NCBI GenBank assembly: GCA_017621515.1
Contig: JAGASY010000086.1
Coordinates: 1-38,464, forward strand
Direction of reading: 5' to 3'
From: Bacteroidaceae bacterium
GTDB lineage: Bacteria; Bacteroidota; Bacteroidia; Bacteroidales; Bacteroidaceae
Length of the DNA: 38,464 nucleotides
Shown in pieces: positions 9,669-18,130 of this stretch. The stretch's first letter is position 1. Each line of letters opens with the position of its first letter. The notes beneath the pieces were generated by a model that did not search any database, was not told where the DNA came from, and saw only the letters and a list, made by a program, of their open reading frames with translations. A program made the position numbers and the translations under genes.

Positions 9669-10174
9669 GACAAGAGATACGTAAATGCAAGAAACGGCAT
9701 ACGGATGAGGAACTCAAATTATTAAGCAAAAATATAACTGAGAAACTGGAGCAGCATCCGCTGTTCATAAAAGCGGACAATGTACTTCTCTACCACTCAT
9801 TGCCTGATGAGGTATATACCCATGAACTCATAGAAAGGTATAAATCAGAGAAAACGATTTTTCTCCCTACTGTTATTGGAAATGAAGTAGAACTACATGA
9901 ATATAATTCTGTTTCTGCATTCAAGAAAGGGTATTTTGACATTTATGAGTCAGACGGCAAACTATTGGAGAACTATTCCATAATAGATGTCGCCATAATT
10001 CCCGGAATGGCATTTGACACAGAGGGTAGCCGCATCGGACGCGGAAAAGGATACTATGACCGTCTGTTGACGAAACTGACATGCAAGAGAATCGGAATAT
10101 GTTTTCCTTTCCAGATAGTCAGTTGCATTCCCAACGAACCGCATGACATACCTGTCGATGAAGTGATATATTGA
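9650..10174 (+). CDS. fthC: 5-formyltetrahydrofolate cyclo-ligase
   Basis: The 174-aa protein (start MDKNGIRQEIRKCKKRHTDE) converts 5-formyl-THF to 5,10-methenyl-THF using ATP. The family signature RIGRGKGYYDRLL lies in the C-terminal half, and IPGMAFDTEGSRIGRGKGYY is typical. The ATG at 9650 is preferred; an in-frame ATG at 9632 would add six residues. The gene overlaps the S41 peptidase end by 19 bp and closes the operon, followed within 15 bp by a strong hairpin. Confidence 0.9.
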   Translation: MDKNGIRQEIRKCKKRHTDEELKLLSKNITEKLEQHPLFIKADNVLLYHSLPDEVYTHELIERYKSEKTIFLPTVIGNEVELHEYNSVSAFKKGYFDIYESDGKLLENYSIIDVAIIPGMAFDTEGSRIGRGKGYYDRLLTKLTCKRIGICFPFQIVSCIPNEPHDIPVDEVIY

Positions 10175-10184
10175 TATAAACTGT

Positions 10185-10237
10185 AAAAAGGCAGAAAATT
10201 CAGTTTCATTTGCTAATTCTGAATTTTCCGCCTTTTT
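10185..10237. terminator. bidirectional intrinsic terminator
   Basis: A 19-bp stem with one mismatch (10185-10203 with 10219-10237) is flanked by A5 on the left and T5 on the right. It lies between the convergent fthC and DnaJ-like genes and can stop transcription from both sides. Confidence 0.9.
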
Positions 10238-10259
10238 ACTATTATAATCCTGCCAAATG

Positions 10260-10973
10260 TCAGCTGTGGCGCATTTCTTCAAGCAGTTCTTTCTGCCGTT
10301 CTGTCAGTTGTGTCGGTAAAGTGACATTATACGTTATGATAAGGTCACCAAAAGTTCCGTCCGGACGCTGATAGCCTTTACCTTTCAAGCGAACTTTAGC
10401 CCCGGGCTGAGTACCCGGCTTTATTTTCAGCTTCAACTTGGAAGTCTGCGTCTGAAGTATGATTTCACCTCCAAGCAGAGCAGTGTACATGTCAATGCTC
10501 ACGCTCGACTGGGCATCTGTCTGCGGCTGTGCGCCTGCAGAATGTCGTGCAGAACTATGTCTGCGCCCAGATGCCCCACCGAACAACTGCTCAAAGAAGT
10601 CTGAAAATCCGCCACTTCCCATGTTAAAACTGAATCCACCGCCTTGATTACCTGCACCAAAGTCTCCTCCGCCAAAGCCAAAAGGATTACCACCACCAAA
10701 ACCGCCAAACGGTCCGCTGCCACCGCCTGCCTGTTCATAAGCTTCAGCCTGTTTCCACTGTTCACCGTATTTGTCATACTTAGCCCTCTTATCAGGGTCG
10801 TTAAGCACAGCATAAGCCTCATTCAGCAACTGAAACTTCGCCTTTGCCTTTGGATCATCAGGATGCAAATCAGGATGGAACTGCTTTGATCTCTTTCTGT
10901 ATGCCGCTTTGATTTCACTTTGAGGTGTATCCTTAGGAACACCCATAATCTTGTAATAATCAATAAATGCCAT
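10260..10973 (-). CDS. short DnaJ/CbpA-type co-chaperone
   Basis: The 237-aa protein has a J domain (about 1-70) with HPD at 33-35, which stimulates DnaK ATPase. A Gly/Phe-rich linker (about 80-130: GGFGGGNPFGFGGGDFG) and one C-terminal substrate-binding beta domain (about 155-222: PGTQPGAKVRLKGKGYQRPDG) follow. It lacks the zinc-finger domain of DnaJ and apparently the second C-terminal domain of CbpA (usually about 300 aa). It ends soon after the first domain with LTERQKELLEEM. The ending reads cleanly, so this may be the normal short form in the group rather than a truncation. It lies 99 bp downstream of the GH59 gene on the same strand. Confidence 0.85.
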   Translation of the reverse strand: MAFIDYYKIMGVPKDTPQSEIKAAYRKRSKQFHPDLHPDDPKAKAKFQLLNEAYAVLNDPDKRAKYDKYGEQWKQAEAYEQAGGGSGPFGGFGGGNPFGFGGGDFGAGNQGGGFSFNMGSGGFSDFFEQLFGGASGRRHSSARHSAGAQPQTDAQSSVSIDMYTALLGGEIILQTQTSKLKLKIKPGTQPGAKVRLKGKGYQRPDGTFGDLIITYNVTLPTQLTERQKELLEEMRHS

Positions 10974-11072
10974 ATTTTTTTATTTTTATATGTTTATTAC
11001 AACAAATAAAGTGCCATAAGGTTGAATACTGACATTATGTATATGGTAAATCCCCTACTCTGCTTACTCAGA

Positions 11073-13202
11073 CTACCTCTTTTTTGTCTTATAAACAGGT
11101 CTCTGCCCTTTAGATACAGCTGTAGGTTGAGAGATGCTTCCGCCTACTTCCGTAATGCGCAGGTTGTCAAAATAAGGTGTACTCACTCTGTCTTCGTATT
11201 TCTCGGCAAACACACCGACCATACCATGACCATACAAAGCATTCTCTGTCCTTACCACCTGTTTCCCATCGATAAATCCGGCTATCTCGTTTCCCTTGAA
11301 TCGAAGCTTGAGATTATACCATTTTCCAGAGGACACATCAGGCAAATTGACCGATGCCAGAACCTTCTCACCTCCTTCGCCCTCATCCTTACTGTTCGCA
11401 ATAAAAGCCTGCTGTTCCGCATCGCCCACCAGTTTCTTTTTGTCCACCTTGCCTCTGACAACAACCAGCTTGCACTGTCCGTCATCATTCAATTGCAGAT
11501 AATATCCTTTAGGAATAATGCCATATCCACTTCCTACGTCATTGACTCGTCCCATGATGCCCGCCGCATCTCCCGGATTGAGATACAAATCAACACTCAC
11601 TTCATAATCCGTCCAAGCATAATCACCGATAATAGAATAATGCTTCCAGTCGGGCGCCCATGAAATGGTAGGCACTGACACCACCTGACGCATACACTTT
11701 CCTTCACCATCCGGACGCTCGGCAATCTCGAATGCCCCACAAATGTCAGCCGTATAGCGCGGCAGATACCCCCATTGCTCCGGCTTCCGGTATTGCTCAA
11801 AAGTTTCATAATAAGGAAAAGGGAAAGGTCGGGATTCCGGAACGTCATACGCGCCTTTCCGCTGCCCGGTAGTCGTAGATAACGAATAAACAGCATCAGG
11901 AAGAACCGTTACAGTAAATTCCTTTCCTTCTATGACAACATCGTCCAGACGAACAAACTGTTCCTTTACATCACTGTGCCAAACGCACAAATTCTTTTCC
12001 GAAAGATTTCCGGCAAGCTTGAAATGCAAAGTCTGTGGAACTTTCGCCCCTTTCGTTTCAATAATCACACTATAATCTCCCTCAGACGATTTCAGCGTAA
12101 CCAATGAACCGCCGCCATCCAAGTCCATACACGCACCATTAAGATATTCCCAACCTATCTTCGTAAACTGACCATAATGGGCATACCCCCATAAAGCTTC
12201 ACGTACAGTATAATGTCCGCTCCAAGGTTCGTATGCAAGAATGGTAGGAGGATCCTCAGAATAAGGTTCCATCGGATAAATGCCGGCAATATCATACCAG
12301 TTCACAATCTTAGTAGCTCCATTGTGGATATAGTTTTCATTAAAACATTCTACAAGGCTTATCAAACAATCGAATCCTTTCTTATATACATGGTCTTCCG
12401 TATCCCATATCGGCTTGCCCAACTTCTCAGCCATAGCTCTTTCTTCTGCCGACACTGGCTCTCCCTCGTAAAAGACGTGTCCACCAATAATATCAACAGC
12501 CTCGCACAATTCTTTGTCGGAAAGCATATCTTTTAAGAAATCCAACTTACCTTTATACCAATTATCGAAAGCATGTATTTTAAGCTCAGAGAAGCCATTA
12601 GCATCCAATGTCTTACGGAAAAGTTTAACAAAATCATAGTCTGCACCCTTCTCATTGCGACAACCGATAGCAGAAAACTCCAGTCCATACACATCACGCA
12701 ATCCTTTCAGCCAACTCACATAGTAGTCGGCAGCGTCCTGTGACCAAAACTTACCACCGCCAATCCATCCCGGCGCACTCCATGCAGTACCATCAAGCGT
12801 CAAGTCAGGATTGCGCCTTTTCGCTTCCTGCATTATCCACCACGTATAGCCACGCGAATAGTTCAAATCCTCTCGCGTGTGCTTGTGGCTCGGCATAGAG
12901 CCTTGTGTTGAATTGCCATCGCCCGGTATCTCCACGAAGAGCGCACTGACCGATGCACCAAACTTCGGTTTATAAACCAAGTCAAGTATCTGACTACGCT
13001 GAGGCTCAGGATAGTCTTTCAACAAAACGGAAGTTGCCCCTCCGCCGTTGACCAGCCCAACACCATCAAAACGTCTGCCTCCGGCATTCCCATCCAGCCA
13101 GACCGTTTGAGCTTGAGCTTTTTTCTCTTGGGCACAACAGTCATAGACAGCTGCCGATGCCGACCAACATACGGCTAATGTCCATACAATCATTCTGTTC
13201 AT
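11073..13202 (-). CDS. GH59 galactocerebrosidase-like beta-galactosidase
   Basis: The 709-aa protein starts with an export signal (first ~25 residues). It follows the plan of animal galactosylceramidase (GALC) closely. The TIM barrel (about 33-340) carries FDGVGLVNGGGATSVLL, YPEPQRSQILDLVYKPKFG and SRGYTWWIMQEAKRRNP; a small beta-sandwich follows to about 450, then a lectin-like domain to about 690 (ISWAPDWKHYSIIGDYAWTD). The acid/base Glu184 (CRNEKG) and nucleophile Glu269 (WDTEDH) match GALC Glu182 and Glu258. GH59 enzymes release beta-linked galactose. The substrate here could be galactolipid or a plant galactan; the GH43_24-like neighbour favours the glycan. It is the last gene of the three-gene glycosidase run, 39 bp after the GH43 gene. 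Confidence 0.9.
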   Translation of the reverse strand: MNRMIVWTLAVCWSASAAVYDCCAQEKKAQAQTVWLDGNAGGRRFDGVGLVNGGGATSVLLKDYPEPQRSQILDLVYKPKFGASVSALFVEIPGDGNSTQGSMPSHKHTREDLNYSRGYTWWIMQEAKRRNPDLTLDGTAWSAPGWIGGGKFWSQDAADYYVSWLKGLRDVYGLEFSAIGCRNEKGADYDFVKLFRKTLDANGFSELKIHAFDNWYKGKLDFLKDMLSDKELCEAVDIIGGHVFYEGEPVSAEERAMAEKLGKPIWDTEDHVYKKGFDCLISLVECFNENYIHNGATKIVNWYDIAGIYPMEPYSEDPPTILAYEPWSGHYTVREALWGYAHYGQFTKIGWEYLNGACMDLDGGGSLVTLKSSEGDYSVIIETKGAKVPQTLHFKLAGNLSEKNLCVWHSDVKEQFVRLDDVVIEGKEFTVTVLPDAVYSLSTTTGQRKGAYDVPESRPFPFPYYETFEQYRKPEQWGYLPRYTADICGAFEIAERPDGEGKCMRQVVSVPTISWAPDWKHYSIIGDYAWTDYEVSVDLYLNPGDAAGIMGRVNDVGSGYGIIPKGYYLQLNDDGQCKLVVVRGKVDKKKLVGDAEQQAFIANSKDEGEGGEKVLASVNLPDVSSGKWYNLKLRFKGNEIAGFIDGKQVVRTENALYGHGMVGVFAEKYEDRVSTPYFDNLRITEVGGSISQPTAVSKGQRPVYKTKKR

Positions 13203-13241
13203 ATTTATTTCTCCTTTTAAGTCAATGATTAATCGTTTTAT

Positions 13242-14573
13242 TTACTCCACAATTGTTTTTATGACATTCACATAACAATCGGAACTTCCAAAACGTGTTA
13301 ATCTTTTATCCGACCAAGTTGGAAATTCTCCTGTCACCTCAACTTCAAGTATATATTTACCTTTCGGACAGGACGGACTAACAAATACAGGTGATTGATT
13401 CTCAACTTTACTATAAAAATCAACATAAGAAGTATGAAGAATTTTTCCATCAGACTTTTTAAGAGTAACACGCGCATAGCCACTTCTGTTATTTGTTCTT
13501 CCAAACAAACTTATCTTCTTTCCCTTAAAAGGAATTTGAAGAATGTCTCCTTTTATTCGGGAAGACCAATTATGCCATGTACTCTTTCCTTTGAAATCTA
13601 CCTCTTTTACTGATTCAACATTCCAGTTTGACCAATATTGAGGAATTGACAACTTCTTGCCTTCAACAATCATCGGCAACCACACATAAGTAGCTGATGA
13701 TGCCTGATAAGGGTACGACCAACGATCTCCCATATACATCGGAATAGCCTCGTCCCCAACTTTCAAAGGAAAAACAAATGTGCATTGAGAATTATAAGTC
13801 AAAGTACCTTCCGGACAAAACAATCCCTGTTTTTCCCACGGTCCCTCAATAGAAGTGGCTGTCAAATAATAATTGTCATTCCGCTCCCAACTTGTCAAAT
13901 TAGATGTAAGCATAAAATAAATCCCATCCTTTTTGAACATAGCAGGAGATTCTCCCATATCTTTCACATGTGCAACCTGAGCTACCACTGACCTATAATC
14001 ATCACTAAGCCGATAAATAGGACCGTGGTGAATAAGCAAGTAACCAGTACCATCTTCATCCTGAAATGTTCCCATATCCCACCGTTTAATAGGTTTCCCA
14101 TCAAACTCTATTGTACCAAGTAGTTTATAGTCACCATCAATTTTGTCGCATACGGCAATCCCAATATGAGGATCGGTATAACCGAGATTGTCAGCATGCA
14201 TAAGCATGATATATTCTCCTGTTTTAGGACAACGCATCACTTTCACCCGCTCTCCAACACGATTCGGTCCGAGAATACCGTCCTGCTGTACCGGCAACAC
14301 CACTCTCTCAAACCGCCAATTCACAAGGTCTTCAGAAGAATAACATCCAAAGCCCGGAAAAGCATTGCTTTCATCCGACTTATATTCACCGAAAAGCCAA
14401 TAACGTCCTCCATCTTCAATAATACAAGCTCCGTGTGCATTTATAATATTCCCTTCAGTATCAAACCAAGGAACACCATTTATTATATTCTTATTATCCC
14501 GTGCCATCGCAGACAACGCTACTGTAAAGCAATAAACAAGCAAAATAAAAATATTCTTCATCATTTTTATCAT
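13242..14573 (-). CDS. GH43 (GH43_24-like) exo-beta-1,3-galactanase
   Basis: The 443-aa protein has a signal peptide (about 1-24, cut near SAMA). The five-bladed propeller (about 30-330) has INAHGACI in place of the usual N-terminal catalytic Asp motif. Glu109 (GERVKVM), Glu208 (MGESPAMF) and Gln263 (NSQCTF) match the pattern known for GH43 subfamily 24 exo-beta-1,3-galactanases, where a Glu is the acid and a Gln takes the base position. A C-terminal ~110-residue beta domain could bind carbohydrate. The family removes galactose from the beta-1,3-galactan backbone of arabinogalactan. Subfamily assignment is from remembered motifs only. Both signal sequence and context point to extracytoplasmic action. 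Confidence 0.8.
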   Translation of the reverse strand: MIKMMKNIFILLVYCFTVALSAMARDNKNIINGVPWFDTEGNIINAHGACIIEDGGRYWLFGEYKSDESNAFPGFGCYSSEDLVNWRFERVVLPVQQDGILGPNRVGERVKVMRCPKTGEYIMLMHADNLGYTDPHIGIAVCDKIDGDYKLLGTIEFDGKPIKRWDMGTFQDEDGTGYLLIHHGPIYRLSDDYRSVVAQVAHVKDMGESPAMFKKDGIYFMLTSNLTSWERNDNYYLTATSIEGPWEKQGLFCPEGTLTYNSQCTFVFPLKVGDEAIPMYMGDRWSYPYQASSATYVWLPMIVEGKKLSIPQYWSNWNVESVKEVDFKGKSTWHNWSSRIKGDILQIPFKGKKISLFGRTNNRSGYARVTLKKSDGKILHTSYVDFYSKVENQSPVFVSPSCPKGKYILEVEVTGEFPTWSDKRLTRFGSSDCYVNVIKTIVE

Positions 14574-14620
14574 CTTAATTCTTAATTATTCATGTATTGA
14601 AAGTCTGTCAGACAGAACAT

Positions 14621-14764
14621 TCATTGCAATATTGCAGGGTTATCCGGCAACCGTTTCCCAAGCATGTAACCATTATATACAAAGAAGGCAAAGCAGATAA
14701 ATGAGATTAATACCTGCCCTGCCAGATATGTATAACACCAATAATGCGGAGTCGTAATGACAAC
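14621..14764 (-). pseudogene. possible membrane-protein C-terminal remnant
   Basis: The 327-bp gap between the six-hairpin and GH43 genes contains a 47-codon open stretch on the - strand that ends in TGA at 14621. It reads as a membrane helix (AGQVLISFICFAFFVYNGYM) followed by a polar tail (LGKRLPDNPAILQ), much like the last helix and tail of a sugar transporter. It has no start codon and is preceded in frame by TAG. A lost transporter gene is a plausible reading, but the piece is short. The rest of the gap (14765-14900) shows nothing. Confidence 0.3.
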
Positions 14765-14900
14765 CTACCACCAATTCAGTGCAAAGTAAGAACATAAATT
14801 GATTATCTCCGCATTTTCTTCACACTTTTATAATAAGTTCCATAGAAATTCCATGTATTTATTACACAAATTGTTATGTTACTCTTATCTATCACATCAT

Positions 14901-16940
14901 TCACCATATATTCTCTTTCACCTGAAGATAATAGGCAAGCGCCCAGTCCTGATCATTGGCATAAGGATCAAAGAACTTGCCCGGCATACCATTGACTCTA
15001 CGAGGATAAATGTATGCGCATGATGCCGTCCCGTCAGGCATAAACAGACAAAGGTTGTTCTCTACAATCTTTTCCGCACGTTTCTGCCATGAGTCCTCAC
15101 CGGTACACAAACTGTAGAAATGAAATGCTGATGCTGTGAGCGTACTCCAATAATGCGGAAACACATCACCGAACATTTCCCTTTTTCCAAACCAATAGCC
15201 GTCCCAGTGACGGATTGCAATATCGTTCAAGTGAACGCTCGGCTGAAATCCGTTGAAAGCTTCCAGAACAGGCATCTGCACCTTAACATGGTCAAGATAC
15301 AAGTTGTCCTCTGTAAGCAGATACATCTGTGTAAGGAACTGAACCACAGGAGCCACAATGCTCTGCTCATAATTAACTTCCGACTTAGGATAATCGAGAC
15401 CGTTTTTCATGAAAGCGGCTGCCTGCCGACAATAATCGCCTTTGAGCACTTCCCATTCCTTTTCAAGTCCGGCTTCTTTCATACACTTCTCTGAAAGAAG
15501 CACCGGTATTCCTATGGAATAAAAATCATGACCGAACTGGCTATACATAGAGCGAAGAGTATTATAACCGTCGAGTGCATAGCTCTTATCTCCGGTAAGT
15601 TCTTGCATCAGATAATAGAACTCAGCAACCCAAGCATAATTATAGGCACGGTTCCTGTTGGTCTTATCCACACTTGAAAAGGTTCTGTAGTCTTCTGTCT
15701 GAAGCTTGGTACGAATAAACCGAGCATAGTCCTTAAGTGCCGAAACGGTTTCATTGTCCCTGACATTTCTCGCAAGACAATATTTTGCTATGAAAACTCC
15801 CATTCCGGTACGTTCCGCTCCCTCATCCCTATCTACCGGATTACAATTTGGAGTATCATTAGGATAAATGCTGTCTCCCTCACAATCATAAATCATGAAA
15901 GCTCCATAGCGTTCATCGTTCTCGTCAAGCATACGCTGATTGGCAAGAATAAAATTCAATCTTTTGGAGATTAACTCGTTTTTATCCTTGACCACAAAAA
16001 AGTCGGCAAATGTTTTTTTACCATTACCATATTTTATAATATGGCGATACTCTCCTTCCCTTTTGGGCATCTTCACTTGGCATGATTTTCCGCTACCGGC
16101 TGCAATCTTTATTTTTTCGCCCGGAGCAGCCACATATTTCTCAGCCTCAACCATTCTGCATCCCAACTCCTCGGCTTTATCACGAAAATCCTTTTCACCA
16201 TCATGGACAAAGAGACTCCAGCTTATCTCTTTGGTTTCGTCAGCCTTTAATGTCATGTCATCAGGACACAAAGCGATAATACCGCGTGTCTGTGAATTAC
16301 CTTTATTTATGTCCCGTTCCCATATTTCATAATCCGACACACAACCCTCAGTGACGACCAAGCCCAAATGAGGTCCGTAGCCTCCCATGCGCAGAGCATA
16401 GACATACGCAGAGTTGCCACCAGCCCATACATGGGCATTACAACGGGCATTCACACAGGTGCGGGAATCCGGATAATTGTCATTGAAAGGAGTGAGGATT
16501 CCGATGTCCGACAAACGAACAGTCTCAGAACCTCTGTTCGTAAACTTATAGCTCTCCCTAAAACCATCCGAAACTGTTTTTCGGAACACGACAATCTGAA
16601 TATTGCCCACGCGATACTCCGAAACGGAATCGCCGATGACATGCAAAGGCTTTTCCCATCGACAATCTCTACTGCCGTTTATCGTGAAATAGCCCAGCCC
16701 CCACCCCAAGCTTTCAGTCACCCACCGATATTGGCTGCCATCAGCGGCAACAATCCAGTTCATCTTTGTAGAGTCATCGGAAATACAGATGGAATTTAAC
16801 GCACCTGAAGAACGATTGACCCTATAAGTCACCTTTGTATTTGTTGTCACGGCAAAGCAAGACGACACCCCTGTCAATCCTCCGCAAAGCAAGATGACAA
16901 CAGACATTCTCCGAAAAGAATAAAATTTGAAACTGTTCAT
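14901..16940 (-). CDS. secreted six-hairpin glycosidase-like protein
   Basis: The 679-aa protein has an export signal (about 1-31, VILLCGGLTGVSSCFA; a lipoprotein cleavage at SSC cannot be excluded). The first half is beta-sandwich-like, with an aromatic-rich start (QYRWVTESLGWGLGYF). The second half (about 330-675) is helical with repeats typical of an (alpha/alpha)6 barrel: YNYAWVAEFYYLMQEL, YSIGIPVLLSEKCM, FGDVFPHYWSTLTASAF. This layout is that of 'six-hairpin glycosidase' families such as GH154 (beta-glucuronidases); assignment to GH154 itself is tentative. First gene of the glycosidase run, with a promoter 26 bp upstream. Confidence 0.65.
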   Translation of the reverse strand: MNSFKFYSFRRMSVVILLCGGLTGVSSCFAVTTNTKVTYRVNRSSGALNSICISDDSTKMNWIVAADGSQYRWVTESLGWGLGYFTINGSRDCRWEKPLHVIGDSVSEYRVGNIQIVVFRKTVSDGFRESYKFTNRGSETVRLSDIGILTPFNDNYPDSRTCVNARCNAHVWAGGNSAYVYALRMGGYGPHLGLVVTEGCVSDYEIWERDINKGNSQTRGIIALCPDDMTLKADETKEISWSLFVHDGEKDFRDKAEELGCRMVEAEKYVAAPGEKIKIAAGSGKSCQVKMPKREGEYRHIIKYGNGKKTFADFFVVKDKNELISKRLNFILANQRMLDENDERYGAFMIYDCEGDSIYPNDTPNCNPVDRDEGAERTGMGVFIAKYCLARNVRDNETVSALKDYARFIRTKLQTEDYRTFSSVDKTNRNRAYNYAWVAEFYYLMQELTGDKSYALDGYNTLRSMYSQFGHDFYSIGIPVLLSEKCMKEAGLEKEWEVLKGDYCRQAAAFMKNGLDYPKSEVNYEQSIVAPVVQFLTQMYLLTEDNLYLDHVKVQMPVLEAFNGFQPSVHLNDIAIRHWDGYWFGKREMFGDVFPHYWSTLTASAFHFYSLCTGEDSWQKRAEKIVENNLCLFMPDGTASCAYIYPRRVNGMPGKFFDPYANDQDWALAYYLQVKENIW

Positions 16941-16965
16941 ATTTTTATTTGATTAGATTTTGATG

Positions 16966-16973
16966 CAAAAATA
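16966..16973 (-). promoter_or_regulatory. -7 element of the glycosidase operon
   Basis: On the - strand this reads TATTTTTG, a full match to TAnnTTTG, 25 bp before the six-hairpin start. No clear TTTG is found at -33, which would fit an activator-dependent promoter. Confidence 0.5.
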
Positions 16974-17128
16974 TAAAACAGATACACAACTAAAAGTAGG
17001 AATTCATTCTAAACAGAGGGGGAAATCATTCATGAAATGTTTCCCTATGGCATTTGACAGGATTCCCTGTTCCTTTAAATATGAATACAATCGCTTAAAA
17101 AAGCAGGAAAAAACACCTACCAAAAAGC

Positions 17129-17516
17129 TCCCATAACAAAAAATTTTATATACTTTTTTTAACAAAATTATTTTCTGACAAAACAAAAGTATTTTCCAAC
17201 AGATCAAATCCATTTTATTAATTTTACACTCAAATACTATCTTTTTGATTTTGCCAAATGTTAAAATCCCAAACCCTCTGGAACGCTCCAAAATGAAGCG
17301 CACTGAACTTTTATCAAAAAATGAGTCTTTTATGCGCATTTTCAAAAGCTCCAGAGAATTGTGAAATAGTGTTTCATTTTGAAACAGTTCTTTTACATTT
17401 ATTTATCTCTGGCGAAGAGTCTTTGAAAAAAAACTACTAAGTTTTCAAATTTCCAGCGCACTGTCGTCACATTTTCAGCGCACTGTAATTTTATTTGCAG
17501 CGCAGTGGAAATTCTC
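17129..17516 (-). repeat. ~390 bp non-coding repeat, right copy (inverted)
   Basis: This is the inverted partner of 32-420 and points toward the six-hairpin gene, as the left copy points toward the hydrolase. The best conserved blocks include 'ggagcgttccagaggg' and 'cactatttcacaatt'. Its open frame (17004-17345 on - strand) is not conserved at the codon level, so it is not called as a gene. Confidence 0.8.
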
Positions 17517-17556
17517 TCACTGTGCGCTGAAAATTCTAAAACAGTGCGCTGGAAAT
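17449..17556. repeat. nested inverted array of cagtgcgctg motifs
   Basis: Five copies of a cagtgcgctg-like motif, each followed by an A/T tail, are packed in about 110 bp. The outer pair forms a perfect 16-bp inverted repeat (17449-17464 and 17541-17556), an inner pair (around 17471-17486 and 17519-17534) is nearly perfect, and a fifth copy sits in the loop. The array overlaps the distal end of the ~390 bp repeat. Confidence 0.8.
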
Positions 17557-18096
17557 AAAAAAACAGCAGGAAGCGGAAAAAAGGATGGCGGAGTACGGCT
17601 AAAATGTTAAGAAGTGTATAAACATAGGTGTTAGAAGAGTGTCTGAACAAAAACCGAAAAATGAGTGGATTTGAAGGAGCATTTGAGGAGAAAAACGACG
17701 AATTCAAATGTAAAATATTAATAATCAGTAGATTATCAGAGCATACAAATTTCTCGAAAAATTGCGTCCGGCGCAATTTTTTGAGCGTTTTTAGAAATTT
17801 TATATTCTATTGATTATCAACCAGTTATCTTTGGATAAAAATTTCCCTATTTTTGTCCTTGACAAAAAATCACTCCAAGTGTTAAATTTTCATTTTGGGC
17901 GAAAATATCATTTTGTCAAATCACCGGCACAAAAATCAGAGCCGTTCTTCCACAAAATCTGAACATCTGATTTGAAACGACAAAATAAAGTATATTCACC
18001 ATAGAACACACTCAAAAACAGCAGGTAAACAATTCAAATGTAACAGACAAATCTGCCATAATACGCTGACAAGTAGTCCATCCAGAAAATATTGAC
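17557..18096. other. gene-free AT-rich spacer upstream of the HTCS
   Basis: No convincing gene is present. A hairpin with T-run, aaattgcg/cgcaattt at 17759-17782, looks like an intrinsic terminator with no gene before it, so a short transcript could end there. TATCTTTG at 17826-17833 fits a -7 element on the + strand. Confidence 0.4.
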
Positions 18097-18104
18097 TAAT
18101 TTTG
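18097..18104 (+). promoter_or_regulatory. -7 element of the HTCS gene
   Basis: TAATTTTG fits TAnnTTTG and lies 26 bp before the ATG at 18131. It overlaps the region that would be coding if an upstream start at 18092 were used, which supports 18131 as the real start. Confidence 0.5.
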
Positions 18105-18130
18105 CAATAGAAAAACTCCATCTAAGTTTT

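Noticed and set aside
11022..11663. 213-codon frame on the + strand opposite the GH59 gene
   Set aside because: Antisense shadow of a well-supported GH59 enzyme; no known domain.
16130..16940. Second signal-type or lipoprotein start within the six-hairpin gene
   Set aside because: The first ATG after the promoter gives an acceptable export signal; later Met codons do not.
18092..18130. Upstream start for the HTCS gene
   Set aside because: It would place 13 residues before a normal signal peptide and would overlap the TAATTTTG promoter element.
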